A stretch of 64,000 bases of DNA. Origin: an uncultured Porphyromonadaceae bacterium. GTDB taxonomy: Bacteria; Bacteroidota; Bacteroidia; Bacteroidales; Muribaculaceae. Below, one piece after another: positions 62,475-64,000 of the stretch (within the stretch, counting starts at the first letter, position 1; every line of letters begins with the position of its first letter). The position numbers and the translations under genes were made by a program. The DNA lies in NCBI GenBank assembly GCA_945873625.1, contig CAMCDS010000005.1, positions 50,642 to 114,641 on the forward strand. Reading direction: 5' to 3'. Under the pieces are notes generated by a model, which saw only the letters and a program-made list of their open reading frames with translations, did no database searches and had not been told where the DNA came from.

Positions 62475-62503
62475 ACGCCATCACTCAAGCGAGAAAAAAC
62501 ATA

Positions 62504-62545
62504 TACGCCCTGAGCCTTCAATGTGGTTCAGGGCGTACGTGTTTT
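62504..62545 (+). terminator. Terminator after the macroglobulin gene
   Basis: TACGCCCTGAGCC (62504-62516) pairs with GGTTCAGGGCGTA (62525-62537), then CGTGTTTT. The 130 bases after it hold no intact gene. Confidence 0.85.
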
Positions 62546-62675
62546 GTGGTTCCTTTCGGTGATCTTTGCCGGATGCGCGGCGGTCTATACTTATTTCTTT
62601 TCTATCCCTATTTGATGAAGTTAATTATGTGGTTTGCAGGGTTTAGCTCGGTCTGGTCGAGGAGCTGCAGGTCTT

Positions 62676-62996
62676 TTACCATGTGGCTGCGGAAGCCTCG
62701 TTGTATTGCCTGATGATTCGTTTTGTCTCTTCGATATTTCCGAAATACGGCTGTGGCGCGGGCATCGAAAGCATTGCAGTCTCTATTCCGGCGCTGTCCA
62801 TGAACGTCAGGTGCGACTCCACGTCCCAATGGGGCAGCGGGAAGGTTTCGTCGAGGGAGGCACCTTTGCTTTCAAGATACTCTACGAATGTGGGCAACAC
62901 ATTGTGAGAGTGTATGTCTACGGCTCCGGTCCCGGTTGTCCTGAATGATATTGCCACTGCCATAAGGATGATGGGTATGAGTTTGGTCTTCTGCAT
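62676..62996 (-). pseudogene. N-terminal remnant of an exported amidohydrolase
   Basis: From the ATG at 62996 the frame gives a signal peptide (MQKTKLIPIILMAVA). AVDIHSHNVLPTFVEYL with the HxH metal motif follows, and then FPLPHWDVESHLTFMDSAGI and a stop after about 106 residues. Complete amidohydrolases are three times longer. In another frame the downstream DNA (62608 to about 62700) reads HMVKDLQLLDQTELNPANHI to a stop, which could be a different gene's C-terminus. The locus is therefore a deletion remnant. Confidence 0.7.
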
Positions 62997-63099
62997 ATAC
63001 ATATATGAAAGACTAACGTCAGTTCCTTTTTTCATGACGTATCAAAATCTACGCCATTCCAACCAATTTCCCGGATACTTTTGTTGTTTATTAGAGCCA

Positions 63100-63242
63100 G
63101 TTCCCCAATATCTGTTAACGCCGGGGCGGTCATGCATCTGCGTCCGCTTGTTTCGGTTACAATGCAACCGCATTGCTCCCTCACTGCGCGAACACATCCG
63201 CACGATGCTTGACCGCCCCGGCGTCAACAAATATTGGGGAAC
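63100..63242. repeat. 143-bp inverted-repeat element carrying two copies of the dispersed repeat
   Basis: The left arm (63100-63138, GTTCCCCAATATCTGTTAAC then GCCGGGGCGGTCATGCATC) and the right arm (63204-63242) are near-perfect reverse complements: 39 bases with about four mismatches. A 65-base centre lies between them. Each arm contains the motif also found at 16212-16238. No ORF spans it. It could be a MITE-like element, a REP-type palindrome, or an RNA of unknown role, just upstream of the ArsR promoter. Confidence 0.8.
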
Positions 63243-63253
63243 GGGGGCTTAAA

Positions 63254-63286
63254 TTTGCTCAGCTCAAATATTGTTTGTAATTTTGC
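63254..63286 (+). promoter_or_regulatory. Promoter of the ArsR-type gene
   Basis: TTTG (63254-63257) and TAATTTTGC (63278-63286) are 20 bases apart, 22 bases upstream of the start codon. An ArsR self-binding site is likely here but no clear palindrome is seen. Confidence 0.65.
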
Positions 63287-63308
63287 GAACAATTAATTGA
63301 GAGAACCA

Positions 63309-63641
63309 ATGGCAAAATTAGAAATATCGGATTGTCAGGAGCGTCTGGCGAGGTTTGCAAAAGCTATGAGCCACCCAACCCGCATTGCAATCCTGCATTT
63401 TCTCGCTCAGCGCAACGAGTGTTTTTTCGGGGACATTCATGAGGTTCTTCCTATAGCAAAAGCAACTGTCTCGCAGCATTTGAGCGAACTGAAAGAAGCC
63501 GGACTGATACAAGGCACCATTGAACCTCCGAAGGTGAAATATTGTATTAATCCGGAAAACTGGGCAATCGCCCGTCAACTCTTTTCCGGGATGTTTGATG
63601 AATATCGTCCCGAAAAGAAGGACAGCTGCTGTGGAGGTTGA
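63309..63641 (+). CDS. ArsR-family transcriptional regulator
   Basis: A 110-residue winged-helix regulator from the ATG at 63309. MSHPTRIAILHFLAQRNECFFGDI and then AKATVSQHLSELKEAGLIQG are typical of the ArsR helix-turn-helix. The tail DSCCGG ends with a Cys pair that could bind metal or metalloid or act as a thiol sensor. The usual ELCVCDL metal-binding motif is replaced by ECFFGDI, keeping one Cys. A very small lipoprotein gene follows 55 bases later. Confidence 0.92.
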   Translation: MAKLEISDCQERLARFAKAMSHPTRIAILHFLAQRNECFFGDIHEVLPIAKATVSQHLSELKEAGLIQGTIEPPKVKYCINPENWAIARQLFSGMFDEYRPEKKDSCCGG

Positions 63642-63696
63642 GCAGTTGTTTTATCCGTAATGTTCGTAATTCGGCAAATTACTAATAATTTCAACC

Positions 63697-63834
63697 ATGA
63701 TAAAACAAATCTTTATGTTGCTGATCCTTACTGTAGGGTTGGCTTCGTGCGGAGGCAGCACGGAAAACTCCGCCCGGGAAAATGACCAAGTGAAAGATCA
63801 TGTGGAATTGATTTTCAATGACTTTTGTTGCTGA
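63697..63834 (+). CDS. Very small lipoprotein (45 residues)
   Basis: Begins MIKQIFMLLILTVGLASCGG, a clean lipoprotein signal with LASC lipobox, and stops after 45 codons with the end HVELIFNDFCC. In related Bacteroidota loci an ArsR regulator is followed by a longer lipoprotein with a thioredoxin-like domain (ArsF-like). This may be a truncated copy: the part after the signal is only 25 residues and ends in a Cys pair. Too short for an ordinary gene call. Confidence 0.55.
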   Translation: MIKQIFMLLILTVGLASCGGSTENSARENDQVKDHVELIFNDFCC

Positions 63835-64000
63835 AAATCAACCATATAATAAAATAACGGTACAACTATCCGTAAAGGAAAAGAGGGAGTGAAAAAGTTG
63901 CTTTGAGGGAGTGAAAGGATTAGAAAAGGTGTGTGTGTTGAATGAAAGATTTAACTAAATCTTAACAGTTGATAAGCATTTTTAGTGTTTTGAAAAATAG
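63835..64000. other. AT-rich end of window
   Basis: No ORF, repeat or RNA structure recognised. AT-rich with purine-rich runs (AAAAGAGGGAGTGAAAAAG), possibly the promoter region of the next gene. Confidence 0.4.

Overview
The window is chromosomal DNA of a Bacteroidales bacterium, most likely a gut Muribaculaceae-type organism. This rests on high-GC genes, many promoters with the Bacteroidota -7 signature (TAnnTTTGC), GLPGLI and TonB-type outer membrane proteins, a type IX secretion C-terminal domain, an alpha2-type glycyl-tRNA synthetase and an OPT transporter. No rRNA, tRNA, CRISPR array, transposase or integrase was recognised. Assignment below order level is inference.

Layout. 0-8 kb: a regulator-like lipoprotein whose 5' end has been split from its promoter by a roughly 1-kb cassette (DUF3791-DUF3990-DUF3791) bounded by 23-bp direct repeats. 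Next comes a histidine kinase/OmpR-type regulator pair, divergent from a GLPGLI protein and a TonB-receptor-like barrel, with four phased 11-bp repeats between them. 8-16 kb: a small AT-rich EVE-like gene pair, then a minus-strand run queF-queC-queD-queE-relA-lipoprotein-MATE-ispE, which supplies the route to preQ1, ppGpp synthesis and an isoprenoid step. 16-25 kb: a thioredoxin/VKOR/52-residue peptide operon, glyQS, a LemA lipoprotein, an FKBP lipoprotein, an S9 peptidase, a TIGR02757 protein and enolase. 26-33 kb: an aminotransferase diverging from a cobalamin-riboswitch-controlled locus that encodes a 991-residue Ig-like secreted protein and a collagen-like/DUF4465-like lipoprotein. 33-42 kb: deformylase, GT25, a flippase, and a tightly overlapping operon parC - outer membrane protein - S41 peptidase - RecD-like helicase. 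42-49 kb: a long secreted-protein gene broken by a stop and a frameshift, an OPT transporter, and a cluster of three gene remnants. 49-64 kb: a calcium-type P-ATPase with a membrane coiled-coil partner, an acyltransferase, a DUF1460 protein lacking its catalytic residues, a glycosyltransferase, an anti-sigma-like/Spy-like pair, a giant alpha-2-macroglobulin without its thioester cysteine, a truncated amidohydrolase, a 143-bp inverted-repeat element, and an ArsR regulator with a very small lipoprotein.

The most promising undescribed biology is the B12-riboswitch-controlled surface protein pair (27.6-33 kb), which I read as a candidate corrinoid-capture system. Next are the repeat-bounded DUF3791/DUF3990 cassette, a possible mobile toxin-antitoxin unit, and the thioredoxin-VKOR-peptide operon with a gene too short for ordinary calling. 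All family assignments were made by eye from motifs; no database search was possible.
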